NCBI GenBank assembly: GCA_004297865.1
Contig: SCSO01000335.1
Location: 1-6,166, forward strand
DNA length: 6,166 nt
Direction of reading: 5' to 3'
Origin: Legionella sp.
Lineage (GTDB): Bacteria > Pseudomonadota > Gammaproteobacteria > Legionellales > Legionellaceae
In this document: piece after piece, positions 1 to 6,153 of the stretch
How positions within the stretch are numbered: position 1 is the stretch's first letter
Layout: every line of letters starts with the position of its first letter
Program-made: the position numbers and the translations under genes
Notes under the pieces: generated by a model
Told to the model about the DNA's origin: nothing
The model's input: only the letters and a program-made list of their open reading frames with translations
Databases searched by the model: none

Positions 1-799
1 GATCATCAATGAGTTGTCTATGCGGTTCCACTAAATTGGGAATAACCGTATTGATCATTACCTGATCTGTCACATGATTTGCGATAGGCATGAATTCAGG
101 TTTGAATTCATCGCGAGTACGGATAACTTCAAGCGTGTCTCCCATGTTGACTAACTGACGAATAAAATCGACTTGAAAGTAAGTTTGTACGTTTCCTTCT
201 TTATCTTTTCTTACCATAGGTAGTCTTTGCGGAGTAACACTCTTGTACTTTTCTTGGAATGTTTTAGTGTCATCCTTAAAGCGTATCGCATCAGCAATAA
301 ATTGAGCTAGCTCAGCGTCTATTTTCCATTCTTCTTTTAAAAAAATCTCACAAGCATCAGCACTTTCTTCATCCCAAAGATCCATTCCATCACCTTGTCG
401 TGCGGAATCATGTAAAAGTACGGCCAATTTAACTAAGAGAATCAGGTCATTGGGATGTAATTTAAAATGTGCACTTATTGCTGTTATTGCAGGAGAAAAG
501 GACTTAACTTGTTCACGATACATAGTGATAATATCGTCCACACTCTCCATAGCGCCCAATACGTGCAAAATACCGTGTGAACTGCGAATTCTAAAGGTAT
601 TTTTATCAGTATCTTTTAATTTTTTATTAGGATCTTTCAATTCCTTTAAGGGTGTGGGGATTGGAATTTGTAGTTGTTTAAGATTAACTACCGACATAGC
701 TTTGGAATAATCATGGAAATTGGCGTAGGCAACAGCATTTTTAAGCATTTCTTCAGTGAGCTTTGGAACTATAGTTTGATCGAGCTTTTGAGCGGTCAT
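1..799 (-). CDS. SidE phosphodiesterase-domain-like protein, probable Dot/Icm effector (3' part missing)
   Basis: Open reading frame of 266 codons from ATG at 799 that runs off the left edge without a stop, so it is partial. AGGAA lies 7 nt upstream of the ATG and supports this start. There is no signal peptide or membrane segment. The protein shows HGILH at residues 75-79, LLHDSARQGDGMDLWDEES at about 128-146 and NMGDTLEVIRTR at about 218-229. This order resembles the HD-like phosphodiesterase domain of the Legionella SidE family (SidE, SdeA-C, and the stand-alone deubiquitinases DupA and DupB), which cleaves ADP-ribosylated ubiquitin to give phosphoribosyl-ubiquitin, or reverses phosphoribosyl-linked serine ubiquitination. 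The domain starts near residue 70, with a short leader and no N-terminal DUB domain like that of SdeA. This suggests a DupA/B-like or Lem10-like layout, but a downstream ART domain cannot be excluded. Of the catalytic residues recalled for SdeA (His277, Glu340, His407), candidates for the first two are H75 or H79 and E144 or E145. No histidine occurs at residues 131-241, so the third is unclear. The family call is from memory; activity and secretion are inferred. Confidence 0.75.
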   Translation of the reverse strand, partial: MTAQKLDQTIVPKLTEEMLKNAVAYANFHDYSKAMSVVNLKQLQIPIPTPLKELKDPNKKLKDTDKNTFRIRSSHGILHVLGAMESVDDIITMYREQVKSFSPAITAISAHFKLHPNDLILLVKLAVLLHDSARQGDGMDLWDEESADACEIFLKEEWKIDAELAQFIADAIRFKDDTKTFQEKYKSVTPQRLPMVRKDKEGNVQTYFQVDFIRQLVNMGDTLEVIRTRDEFKPEFMPIANHVTDQVMINTVIPNLVEPHRQLIDD

Positions 800-838
800 A
801 GAAATTTCCTACATCAGAGTGATATTGATACTTGTATA

Positions 839-868
839 ATAATAACATAAAGTGCATTATTTGCACAA
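839..868 (-). promoter_or_regulatory. Probable sigma-70-type promoter of the SidE-like gene
   Basis: On the minus strand TTGTGC (868-863) is followed after 18 nt by TATTAT (844-839), which matches 5 of 6 bases of the -10 consensus. The 5' leader would be about 30 nt. A perfect inverted repeat GTGCA-N5-TGCAC (852-866) overlaps the -35 box and spacer, and could be an operator. No recognisable PmrA or CpxR tandem site was seen. The call rests on sequence match only. Confidence 0.4.
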
Positions 869-960
869 TAGAGATGCGGGTCTAGTGAGAATTTTTCTTG
901 ATAAATCAATTTGTTAGTAGGTTGAGGCACGTTGCTGTCAGGCCAAGCGAAACCGCATCC

Positions 961-1049
961 TTGTCATTCCCGCGCAGGCGGGAATCCATCTCTAAAACAA
1001 AGTGAGTTACCCCATTAGAAATAGATACCCGCCTGCGCGGGTATGACAA
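961..1049. repeat. MITE/REP-like element: two inverted 32-bp arms, each itself palindromic
   Basis: The arms at 961-992 and 1018-1049 are inverted copies that match at 28 of 32 positions and are separated by 25 bp. Each begins TTGTCAT from the outside and contains its own hairpin: ATTCCCGC-GCAG-GCGGGAAT at 966-985 and ATACCCGC-CTGC-GCGGGTAT at 1025-1044. Two of the four differences between arms lie opposite each other in this stem (T-A against A-T), so both stems stay fully paired. The core resembles the widespread dispersed repeat with ATTCCC-N8-GGGAAT known from Neisseria (dRS3) and seen in other proteobacteria. No transposase is present, so any mobility would need one in trans. Copy number in the genome cannot be seen here. 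Confidence 0.8.
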
Positions 1050-1083
1050 ATGCAGATTTCGCAGGTATGACAAATGCAGATCA
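1036..1083. repeat. Two tandem 24-bp units overlapping the right arm of the inverted repeat
   Basis: Positions 1036-1057 and 1060-1081 match at 21 of 22 bases, with a period of 24 bp. Both contain GGTATGACAAATGCAGAT. The first unit is the outer end of the right arm plus flanking DNA. The second looks like a duplication of that end, placed between the element and purA. This could come from slippage, or be the remnant of a third arm of the element. Two units are too few to call an array. Confidence 0.8.
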
Positions 1084-1101
1084 AGACATTTGATACAGCA
1101 T

Positions 1102-1127
1102 TTATGTTGGGTCATGACCCAACATAA
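1102..1127. repeat. Perfect 26-bp palindrome after purA, possible transcript-end hairpin
   Basis: The sequence is its own reverse complement over 26 bases, with TTGGGTCATGACCCAA at the centre. It starts 14 nt beyond the purA stop. As RNA it could form an 11-bp stem with a CATG loop. Neither side carries a U-run, so it is not a standard intrinsic terminator. It could still end or protect the trmB-hflKC-purA transcript, or be another dispersed palindromic repeat or a protein-binding site. Confidence 0.6.
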
Positions 1128-1141
1128 GGCTTTACCGCAAT

Positions 1142-2437
1142 CTACTTAAATGGATCATGTAAAATAATCGTAGAATCCCGCTCAGGTCCCGTAGAAAGCA
1201 TATCCATAGGAATACCTAAAATCTGCTCTATACGCTTTAAATAAGCCATGGCATTCGCAGGTAAGTCACTGATTTGAGTCACATCAGCGGTATTTTCTTG
1301 CCATCCGGGCATTTCTTCATATACTGGCTCTAATCCTTCAAAATCATCTGCAGCTTGAGGTGGACGATTTATTAACTGCCCATTGCGATCCTTATAAGCT
1401 ACCGCGATTTTTAAAACATCCAAACCATCTAAAACATCCAACTTGGTTATACATAAGCCGGTAATACTATTAAGTTCTATCGAACGCTTTAATAAAACGG
1501 CATCAAACCAACCACAACGTCTTGGTCTACCAGTAACCGCACCAAATTCCTGTCCTCTTTCGGCAATGCGCTTACCAATATCATCAGTTAATTCAGTGGG
1601 AAAAGGCCCTCCGCCAACGCGGGTAGTATATGCCTTGGTTATACCCAAAACATAATCTAAATATCGCGGACCAAAACCAGCTCCATTTATAACGGAACCT
1701 ACACAGGTATTAGAAGAAGTAACAAAAGGATAAGTCCCATGATCAATATCTAAATAGACCCCTTGAGCCCCTTCAAACAGAATATTATCGCCCTTTTCAC
1801 GATGCTGATGTAATTCTGCAGAAACGTCACAAACCATAGGTCTTAATTCTTCAGCCCAAGTCAAAGCTTCATCTAAAATCGCTTGTAATTCAACCGCCGG
1901 TTGTTTGTAGTATTGGGTCAGAATAAAATTATGATACTCCAAAAGAGCCGTTAATTTTTTCGTTAGACGTTCAGGATTAAAAAGATCACTCACTTTAATC
2001 GCTCTGCGTGCGACTTTATCTTCATAAGCTGGGCCGATTCCACGTCCGGTGGTGCCAATAGCAGCATTACCCATATGTGCTTCGCGGGCTTTGTCTAAAG
2101 CCACGTGACAAGAAAGAATTAAAGGACATGCTAAGCTAATACGCAAGCGCGTACGCACATCAATGCCCTTAGTTTCTAGCTCTTTGATTTCGGTAAGCAA
2201 GGCTTGCGGTGAGAGAACCACTCCATTGGCAATGTAGCAGGTGACATGAGGTCTGAGCATTCCTGAAGGAATTAAACGTAGGACCGTTTTAACTCCCTTA
2301 ATTTTCAGGGTGTGGCCAGCGTTGTGCCCGCCTTGATAGCGAACAACCACCTGTGCATCTTGAGTCAATAAATCGACAATTTTACCCTTGCCTTCATCGC
2401 CCCATTGTGTACCTAATACTACTACATTCTTACCCAT
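1142..2437 (-). CDS. purA: Adenylosuccinate synthetase PurA
   Basis: Cytoplasmic GTP-dependent ligase that joins IMP and aspartate to form adenylosuccinate, the first committed step from IMP to AMP. With the start at 2437 the protein has 431 residues, close to the 432 of E. coli PurA. Visible motifs are the phosphate loop GDEGKGK (13-19) with catalytic D14, GGHNAGHT with H42, IGTTGRGIGPAYEDK (127-141) for IMP, FEGAQG (221-226), the aspartate-loop region VTGRPRR (301-307), the guanine-binding TKLDVLDG (331-338) and STGPER (415-420). No key residue is missing. An in-frame ATG at 2461 would add eight residues, but it has no ribosome binding site and the family starts at MGKNVVVLG. The chosen ATG has only a weak GAG upstream, so translation may depend on coupling to hflC, whose stop is 29 nt away. 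It is the last gene of the minus-strand block, followed by a palindrome. Confidence 0.97.
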   Translation of the reverse strand: MGKNVVVLGTQWGDEGKGKIVDLLTQDAQVVVRYQGGHNAGHTLKIKGVKTVLRLIPSGMLRPHVTCYIANGVVLSPQALLTEIKELETKGIDVRTRLRISLACPLILSCHVALDKAREAHMGNAAIGTTGRGIGPAYEDKVARRAIKVSDLFNPERLTKKLTALLEYHNFILTQYYKQPAVELQAILDEALTWAEELRPMVCDVSAELHQHREKGDNILFEGAQGVYLDIDHGTYPFVTSSNTCVGSVINGAGFGPRYLDYVLGITKAYTTRVGGGPFPTELTDDIGKRIAERGQEFGAVTGRPRRCGWFDAVLLKRSIELNSITGLCITKLDVLDGLDVLKIAVAYKDRNGQLINRPPQAADDFEGLEPVYEEMPGWQENTADVTQISDLPANAMAYLKRIEQILGIPMDMLSTGPERDSTIILHDPFK

Positions 2438-2466
2438 GATCCGCTCAGCAAAATCCAACATTATAG

Positions 2467-3381
2467 TTAATTTTTAGGACGTGCACCATCATTTTTTGGC
2501 ATGGCCCGCTTGAAATAATCAAAGAACGCACTGCTTTGATCGAGAACCAAAATGTCCTTTTTACTTTGAAAGCTACCTTCATAAGCCTTCAAACTGCGAT
2601 ATAAAGCAAAAAAGTCTTTATTTTGGTTGTATGCTTTAGCATAAATACCTGCAGCTTCAGCCTCGCCGATTGCTCGAACTTGCTGTGCTTTACTGCGAGT
2701 TTTTGCTAAGAGCACAGTGACATCTGCGTCTGCTTTGGCTTGAATCTGCTCTGCAGCAGCCTGACCATCGGCACGGTGTCTATTAGCAATTTTTTGCATG
2801 TCTGCACGCATACGTTGGTAGATAGCGTTGCTGGTATTTGCTGGCAACTCAATGCCTTTGATACGCACATCCACCACTTTAATGCCTAACTCTGCTGCCT
2901 GTTTTTCGGCAGCTTTACGTAAAATGGACATCACGTCATCACGTCCACCAGACACGGCTTCAGAAATAGTACGTTTACCAAATTGCGCACGTAGTAAGGT
3001 ATTAAGCTGTTGCTCTAATAGGGTTTCAGCTTTAAATTGATTACCACCAGTCGATTTAAAATACTGGGCCAAATTGGCGATTTTCCATTTCACGTAATAA
3101 TCCACCATGACGTCTTTTTTCTCTTTCGTCACAATACGGGTGGATTTAATATCCATGGTTTGCATACGCGTATCAAAAACCCGCACATTTTCTATAAAAG
3201 GTGTTTTAAAATGCAAGCCTGGATTTAATACTTTCACCTTACCGCTTTGGCCATCAATGACTAAGCGACCTAAACGCAAAAGAATGCCTTGCTGTCCTTG
3301 GGTGATAGTAAACACACTGGTAAAGAACACCAGTAAAATGAAAAAGCCTACTACGCCTAAAGTTGTTTTAGTCGAATTCAT
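2467..3381 (-). CDS. hflC: HflC, SPFH/band 7 subunit of the HflKC complex that modulates FtsH
   Basis: Inner-membrane protein that pairs with HflK into a large periplasm-facing assembly around the FtsH protease and limits its access to membrane substrates. With the start at 3381 it has 304 residues. An N-terminal membrane anchor (about 8-25) is followed by the SPFH domain, with QGQQGILLRLG, NPGLHFKTPFIE and TKEKKDVMVDYYVKW. Next come VVDVRIKGIELP and YQRMRADMQKIANRHRA, then an alanine-rich coiled coil (about 193-242) and the conserved end region DFFALYRSLKAYEGSF. The first ATG, at 3390, directly abuts AGGGGA with no spacer, while the fourth-residue ATG at 3381 sits 9 nt after it. I therefore prefer 3381; the longer form would overlap hflK by 8 nt. 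Near-zero spacing from hflK implies translational coupling. It is shorter than E. coli HflC (334) because the insert before MAALGIEVVDV in that protein is absent. Confidence 0.95.
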   Translation of the reverse strand: MNSTKTTLGVVGFFILLVFFTSVFTITQGQQGILLRLGRLVIDGQSGKVKVLNPGLHFKTPFIENVRVFDTRMQTMDIKSTRIVTKEKKDVMVDYYVKWKIANLAQYFKSTGGNQFKAETLLEQQLNTLLRAQFGKRTISEAVSGGRDDVMSILRKAAEKQAAELGIKVVDVRIKGIELPANTSNAIYQRMRADMQKIANRHRADGQAAAEQIQAKADADVTVLLAKTRSKAQQVRAIGEAEAAGIYAKAYNQNKDFFALYRSLKAYEGSFQSKKDILVLDQSSAFFDYFKRAMPKNDGARPKN

Positions 3382-3382
3382 A

Positions 3383-4531
3383 TTAATCATTCCCCTGACT
3401 GTAAACGGGCCTAGTCATGTTACGTCCAGAAAAGATTAAACTCTCTGAATCGCTACTATCCGTATCGCTTTTCTGTTCCTGAGTTGGCGTTTTCAGTTGC
3501 AGTGAATTATTCGCTGTACTCAGTTTATCTAAAGGTAAGTACAATAAATTGCCAGACTTTCCATCAACAATGATTTTGCTACTCTTGCTTAATACTCTTT
3601 GCATCGTATCCAAATACATACGTTCTGCAGTCACTTGAGGTGATGCTATGTATTGTGGAAGTACTGCTAAAAACTCAGCGACTTCACCTTGGGCACGCAA
3701 AACCAATTGTTTAGAGTAAGCTTCTGCTTCTTGGGTAATACGACTCGCATTACCTTCAGCAATAGGTACCACTTTAGCCTCATAAGCATAAGCCTGCTCT
3801 TTGAAACGCTTTTCATCCTCTTGAGCTTTGATTGCGTCATCAAAAGCTTCTTGGACACTTTCAGGAGCACGTGCTGGTTGTGGAGATACGTTCACAATTA
3901 AAATCCCTGTTTTATAGAGGGCTAAAGTTTTAATCAAAGTTTCTTGAACATGACCGCCCCAGACCTCACGACCTTCTGTAATGATCTGATCCAAAGTCGT
4001 TGTGCCCACCACTTGTCTTAAAGCACTAGAAGTTGCTTGCTGCAAACTTTCTTCTGGATTAGCTACATTGAACAAATAATCTTGCAGATCGCCAATGCGA
4101 TACTGCACAGCAATTGAAACAGCTACCAAATTTTCATCACGAGTTAACATTTGTGCTGAATAGGAATAGTCTAAAACGCGATCCACATTCATCACAACTT
4201 TAGAAGAAATAATACGGGGGATCCAATGCGGACCAGGACCTACGGTTTCAACGTATTTACCAAAACGCAAAATAGCCGCTTGTTCTGCTGGATCTACAAT
4301 AAAAATTCCGGAGAGAACCCAAAGAATAAAAACAACTAAGAAACCCATGAGAGCTAGGAAGCCACCATTGGTGTTATTCATTCCAGTAGAATTGTTATCG
4401 GATTTTCCGGATCCGCCCATAAAGGTCTTCTTTAATTTTTCCTGAAGACGTTTAAACACTTCATCTAAATCAGGAGGCTGACTCTTCCCCTTCCATGGAT
4501 CCTTGCCCTTTTCCGGCTCATTCCATCCCAT
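3383..4531 (-). CDS. hflK: HflK, SPFH/band 7 subunit of the HflKC complex that modulates FtsH
   Basis: Partner of HflC in the inner-membrane complex that regulates FtsH. The 382-residue protein begins MGWNEPEKGKDPWKGK, the usual glycine- and tryptophan-containing cytoplasmic start of HflK. An amphipathic segment LDEVFKRLQEKLKK (22-35) and a hydrophilic Gly/Ser/Asn linker come next, then one membrane helix (about 57-79). The SPFH domain follows with PAEQAAILRFGKY (81-93) and GPGPHWIPRI. The coiled-coil region includes EDEKRFKEQAYAYEAKVVPIAEG. VTAERMYLDTMQRVLSKSSKIIVD (300-323) is the family's late motif. The tail beyond about 340 is polar and Ser/Asp-rich and probably disordered. AGGAG lies 6 nt upstream of the ATG, a good ribosome binding site. 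In many gammaproteobacteria hfq and hflX come just before hflK; here trmB does. Confidence 0.96.
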   Translation of the reverse strand: MGWNEPEKGKDPWKGKSQPPDLDEVFKRLQEKLKKTFMGGSGKSDNNSTGMNNTNGGFLALMGFLVVFILWVLSGIFIVDPAEQAAILRFGKYVETVGPGPHWIPRIISSKVVMNVDRVLDYSYSAQMLTRDENLVAVSIAVQYRIGDLQDYLFNVANPEESLQQATSSALRQVVGTTTLDQIITEGREVWGGHVQETLIKTLALYKTGILIVNVSPQPARAPESVQEAFDDAIKAQEDEKRFKEQAYAYEAKVVPIAEGNASRITQEAEAYSKQLVLRAQGEVAEFLAVLPQYIASPQVTAERMYLDTMQRVLSKSSKIIVDGKSGNLLYLPLDKLSTANNSLQLKTPTQEQKSDTDSSDSESLIFSGRNMTRPVYSQGND

Positions 4532-4564
4532 GTACGACTCCTAATTATGAAATTAAAACATAAG

Positions 4565-4593
4565 ATTTTATGGGGTATAGCAAGTTTAAGCAA
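4565..4593 (-). promoter_or_regulatory. Possible promoter of hflK-hflC-purA
   Basis: On the minus strand TTGCTT (4593-4588) and TAAAAT (4570-4565) are 17 nt apart. The -10 box matches 5 of 6 consensus bases, and the -35 box matches only the TTG. It lies in the roughly 100-bp gap between trmB and hflK and would give a leader of about 25-30 nt. This would let hflKC-purA be expressed independently of trmB. Confidence 0.35.
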
Positions 4594-4617
4594 GTGGCGA
4601 TTAGATTCCTGCCACTT
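4592..4617 (-). terminator. Weak hairpin after trmB, doubtful terminator
   Basis: AAGTGGC and GCCACTT (4592-4598 and 4611-4617) form a 7-bp stem with a 12-nt loop, starting 17 nt past the trmB stop. No U-run follows on the minus strand, and the hairpin touches the candidate hflK -35 box. It could attenuate read-through from trmB, or act as an operator, or be chance. Confidence 0.25.
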
Positions 4618-4634
4618 TACTGATAAAATTATCC

Positions 4635-5318
4635 TTATACTGAATCTTTTTTAATAAAAATCATATCCCAAACACCATGCCCGAGACGCTCCCCTCGTTG
4701 TTCAAATTTGGTCAATGGCCGAGAAGCTGGTTTAGGGGAATATCCGCCATCCGTTTGCGTATTCAGCAAATGAGGTTCATCATTTAATACATCCAAAATA
4801 TGTTCTGCATAGTCTTGCCAATCGGTAGCACAATGGACAAAACCTCCAGGTCTAATTTTTTGTACCAGCAGCTGAATAAATTCTTTTTGAATTAAACGTC
4901 GTTTATGATGTCGTTTTTTATGCCAAGGGTCTGGGAAGAAGATTTGCACCCCCGCTAGGGAATTATCAGCTAATTGCGTACGAAAAACCTCCACAGCATC
5001 ATGGGCTACTACCCGTACATTTTTAAGTTGATGCTCATGTAAATCTGCAACCAAGCTACCCACGCCCGCCTGATGCACTTCAATCCCTACGTAATTGAGT
5101 TCAGGCTGATTTTTCGCCATGGTGAATAACGAATGCCCCATGCCAAAGCCAATCTCGGCGACAGTATCCGCCTCGCGGTCAAAAGCGGCTTTTAGAGACC
5201 ACGGGGTAGCTCCCAAGGTCAATTGATAATCCTTTAACCAAAGCTCCAGGCCTTGTTGCTGCCGATTACTGACCCTGCCGGCACGTAGGACATAACTCTT
5301 GATCATTCGCTGCATCAT
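4635..5318 (-). CDS. trmB: tRNA (guanine-N7)-methyltransferase TrmB
   Basis: Cytoplasmic SAM-dependent enzyme that methylates N7 of G46 in the variable loop of many tRNAs. The 227-residue protein shows the start RMIKSYVLRAGRVSNRQ, SAM-binding motif I EIGFGMGHS (55-63), GIEVHQAGVG (78-87), the acidic HDAVEVF (106-112) and the signature FFPDPWHKKRHHKRR (127-141). GGFVHCATDW and the C-terminal TKFEQRGERLGH (203-214), which helps bind SAM and tRNA, complete the family pattern. It is complete but has a shorter N-terminus than E. coli TrmB. Two adjacent ATGs (5318 and 5315) and a third at 5306 could each serve as start. Only a weak GAG precedes them, so the exact start is uncertain by a few residues. 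It is divergent from rpmB. Confidence 0.95.
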   Translation of the reverse strand: MMQRMIKSYVLRAGRVSNRQQQGLELWLKDYQLTLGATPWSLKAAFDREADTVAEIGFGMGHSLFTMAKNQPELNYVGIEVHQAGVGSLVADLHEHQLKNVRVVAHDAVEVFRTQLADNSLAGVQIFFPDPWHKKRHHKRRLIQKEFIQLLVQKIRPGGFVHCATDWQDYAEHILDVLNDEPHLLNTQTDGGYSPKPASRPLTKFEQRGERLGHGVWDMIFIKKDSV

Positions 5319-5342
5319 TATTACTCAAAACAAAAAGAGGAA

Positions 5343-5348
5343 ATTATA
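5343..5348 (-). promoter_or_regulatory. Candidate -10 box for trmB
   Basis: A perfect TATAAT on the minus strand lies 24 nt before the trmB start, giving a leader of roughly 17 nt. No convincing -35 box stands 16-18 nt upstream, so the assignment is tentative. Confidence 0.35.
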
Positions 5349-5411
5349 CTCATTTTACTTAAAGATTCTATGGTACCAAGTCATATTATCGGGTAAACTA
5401 CGCTAAAATTC

Positions 5412-5440
5412 TTGCAACTATTGCGTTTTTTTGTTATAAA
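5412..5440 (+). promoter_or_regulatory. Promoter of rpmB-rpmG
   Basis: TTGCAA (5412-5417) and TATAAA (5435-5440) are 17 nt apart, matching 4 of 6 and 5 of 6 consensus bases, with a T-run in the spacer. Transcription from about 5447 would give a leader of about 95 nt before rpmB. The trmB promoter points the other way, so 5319-5541 is a shared divergent control region. Confidence 0.6.
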
Positions 5441-5541
5441 ACCGCTCTTGTATTTCACATCCGGCTATTTTGTTTATCGAAAGCCCCGAATTTTACAAAG
5501 ACGACCAAAATTTCGAACTTATTTGATTTGGAGTAACACAA

Positions 5542-5778
5542 ATGTCTAGAGTATGTCAGGTAACTGGCAAGCGACCCATGACTGGTAATAAAGTGTCGCA
5601 CGCTAACAACAAAACCAAAAGACGCTTTCTACCTAACATTCAGGAACATCGTTTCTGGGTCGAAGAAGAAAATCGTTTTGTGTCTTTAAAGCTTACTACT
5701 AAAGGTATGCGTATTATTGACAAATTAGGTATTACAGCAGTTCTGGCTAAAATCAGAGCTAAAGGCGAAAAAGTATAA
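5542..5778 (+). CDS. rpmB: 50S ribosomal protein L28
   Basis: Small basic protein of the large ribosomal subunit. The 78 residues equal the length of E. coli L28 and show the family start MSRVCQVTGKRPMTGN, then SHANNKTKRRFLPN, HRFWVEEENRFVSLKLTTKGMR and the end IDKLGI..VLAKIRAKGE. It has a single cysteine (C6), so it is the form without a zinc-binding cysteine set. GGAG (5530-5533) stands 8 nt before the ATG. It is the first gene of a two-gene operon with rpmG, 16 nt downstream. Confidence 0.98.
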   Translation: MSRVCQVTGKRPMTGNKVSHANNKTKRRFLPNIQEHRFWVEEENRFVSLKLTTKGMRIIDKLGITAVLAKIRAKGEKV

Positions 5779-5794
5779 TTTCAGAGGATAAACC

Positions 5795-5959
5795 ATGGCA
5801 GCGGTTACTGTTAAAGTAAAAATGGAATCCACAGCAGGTACTGGATACTATAAAACAACCACAAAAAATCCACGTAACCATCCTGAAAAGATGGAATTAA
5901 AAATGTACGACCCTGTCGTTCGTAAACACGTGGTATTTAAAGAGAAAAAAGTTAAGTAA
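5795..5959 (+). CDS. rpmG: 50S ribosomal protein L33
   Basis: A 54-residue gene, easy to miss because of its length. The protein includes KMESTAGTGYYKTTTKN (9-25), then NHPEKMELKMYDPVVRKHVVFKE, which matches the L33 pattern throughout; E. coli L33 has 55 residues. It has no cysteine, so it is the zinc-independent form. AGAGG (5783-5787) lies 7 nt before the ATG and 16 nt separate it from rpmB, so both are read from one transcript, as in most gammaproteobacteria. The start MAAVTVKVKM differs from the common MAKGIREKI, a normal variable stretch. Confidence 0.97.
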   Translation: MAAVTVKVKMESTAGTGYYKTTTKNPRNHPEKMELKMYDPVVRKHVVFKEKKVK

Positions 5960-5979
5960 ATTCTCTTTCCTTATTTTGA

Positions 5980-6009
5980 AGCCCATAATGGAAAAATCCA
6001 CTTTGGGCT
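5980..6009 (+). terminator. Hairpin after rpmG, possible terminator
   Basis: AGCCCA (5980-5985) pairs with TGGGCT (6004-6009), and inside it TGGA (5989-5992) pairs with TCCA (5997-6000) around AAAA. It begins 20 nt after the rpmG stop, where the operon should end. The sequence after it is an A-run, not a T-run, so it is not a standard intrinsic terminator. Confidence 0.4.
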
Positions 6010-6153
6010 GAAAAAATAATGACTGTTTAAATGCAACTCAATAACTCCTTCATTTCCTTTTGAAAATCGCGAAACCTCTTTAGTTTTGCGCAAAATTCCT
6101 TACCTACCCACTGGATAATCCTCACGGATCGTTTAAACTGATATTAATAGCAG

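Larger units (their letters stand above)
800..1141. other. Gene-free junction between purA and the SidE-like gene
   Basis: This 342-bp stretch has no credible gene. From left to right it holds the promoter and ribosome binding site of the SidE-like gene (800-868), about 90 bp in which I see nothing (869-960), an inverted-repeat element (961-1049), a 24-bp-period duplication of its right end (1036-1083), and a perfect palindrome (1102-1127) close to the end of purA. The repeats are much richer in G+C than the surrounding DNA. An open frame at 906-1115 (minus) is a translation of the repeats and is not counted as a gene. Confidence 0.75.

Noticed and set aside
450..710. Plus-strand open frame of 86 codons
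   Set aside because: Lies antisense to the SidE-like gene, which has a full set of family motifs; no family resemblance of its own.
1036..1083. CRISPR array
   Set aside because: Only two abutting copies with no true spacers and no cas genes nearby.
906..1115. Minus-strand open frame of 69 codons
   Set aside because: It is a translation of the inverted repeat (PRRRVSI and SRLRGNDK are the arms read in protein), starts inside the palindrome and has no convincing ribosome binding site.
3107..3439. Plus-strand open frame of 110 codons
   Set aside because: Antisense shadow of hflC and the end of hflK, with no recognisable domain.
5487..5515. Possible stem in the rpmB leader (CGAATTTT against AAAATTTCG)
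   Set aside because: A+T-rich stem with a bulge and a 12-nt loop; no match to a known ribosomal-protein leader, likely chance.
5971..6093. Minus-strand open frame of 40 codons with a TTG start and an AAGGA-like site
   Set aside because: Short, rare start codon, no recognised family, and its end overlaps the hairpin after rpmG; not enough to call a gene.
6084..6095. 12-bp palindrome TTTTGCGCAAAA
   Set aside because: Short, no adjacent gene in the window to regulate, and close to the contig end.
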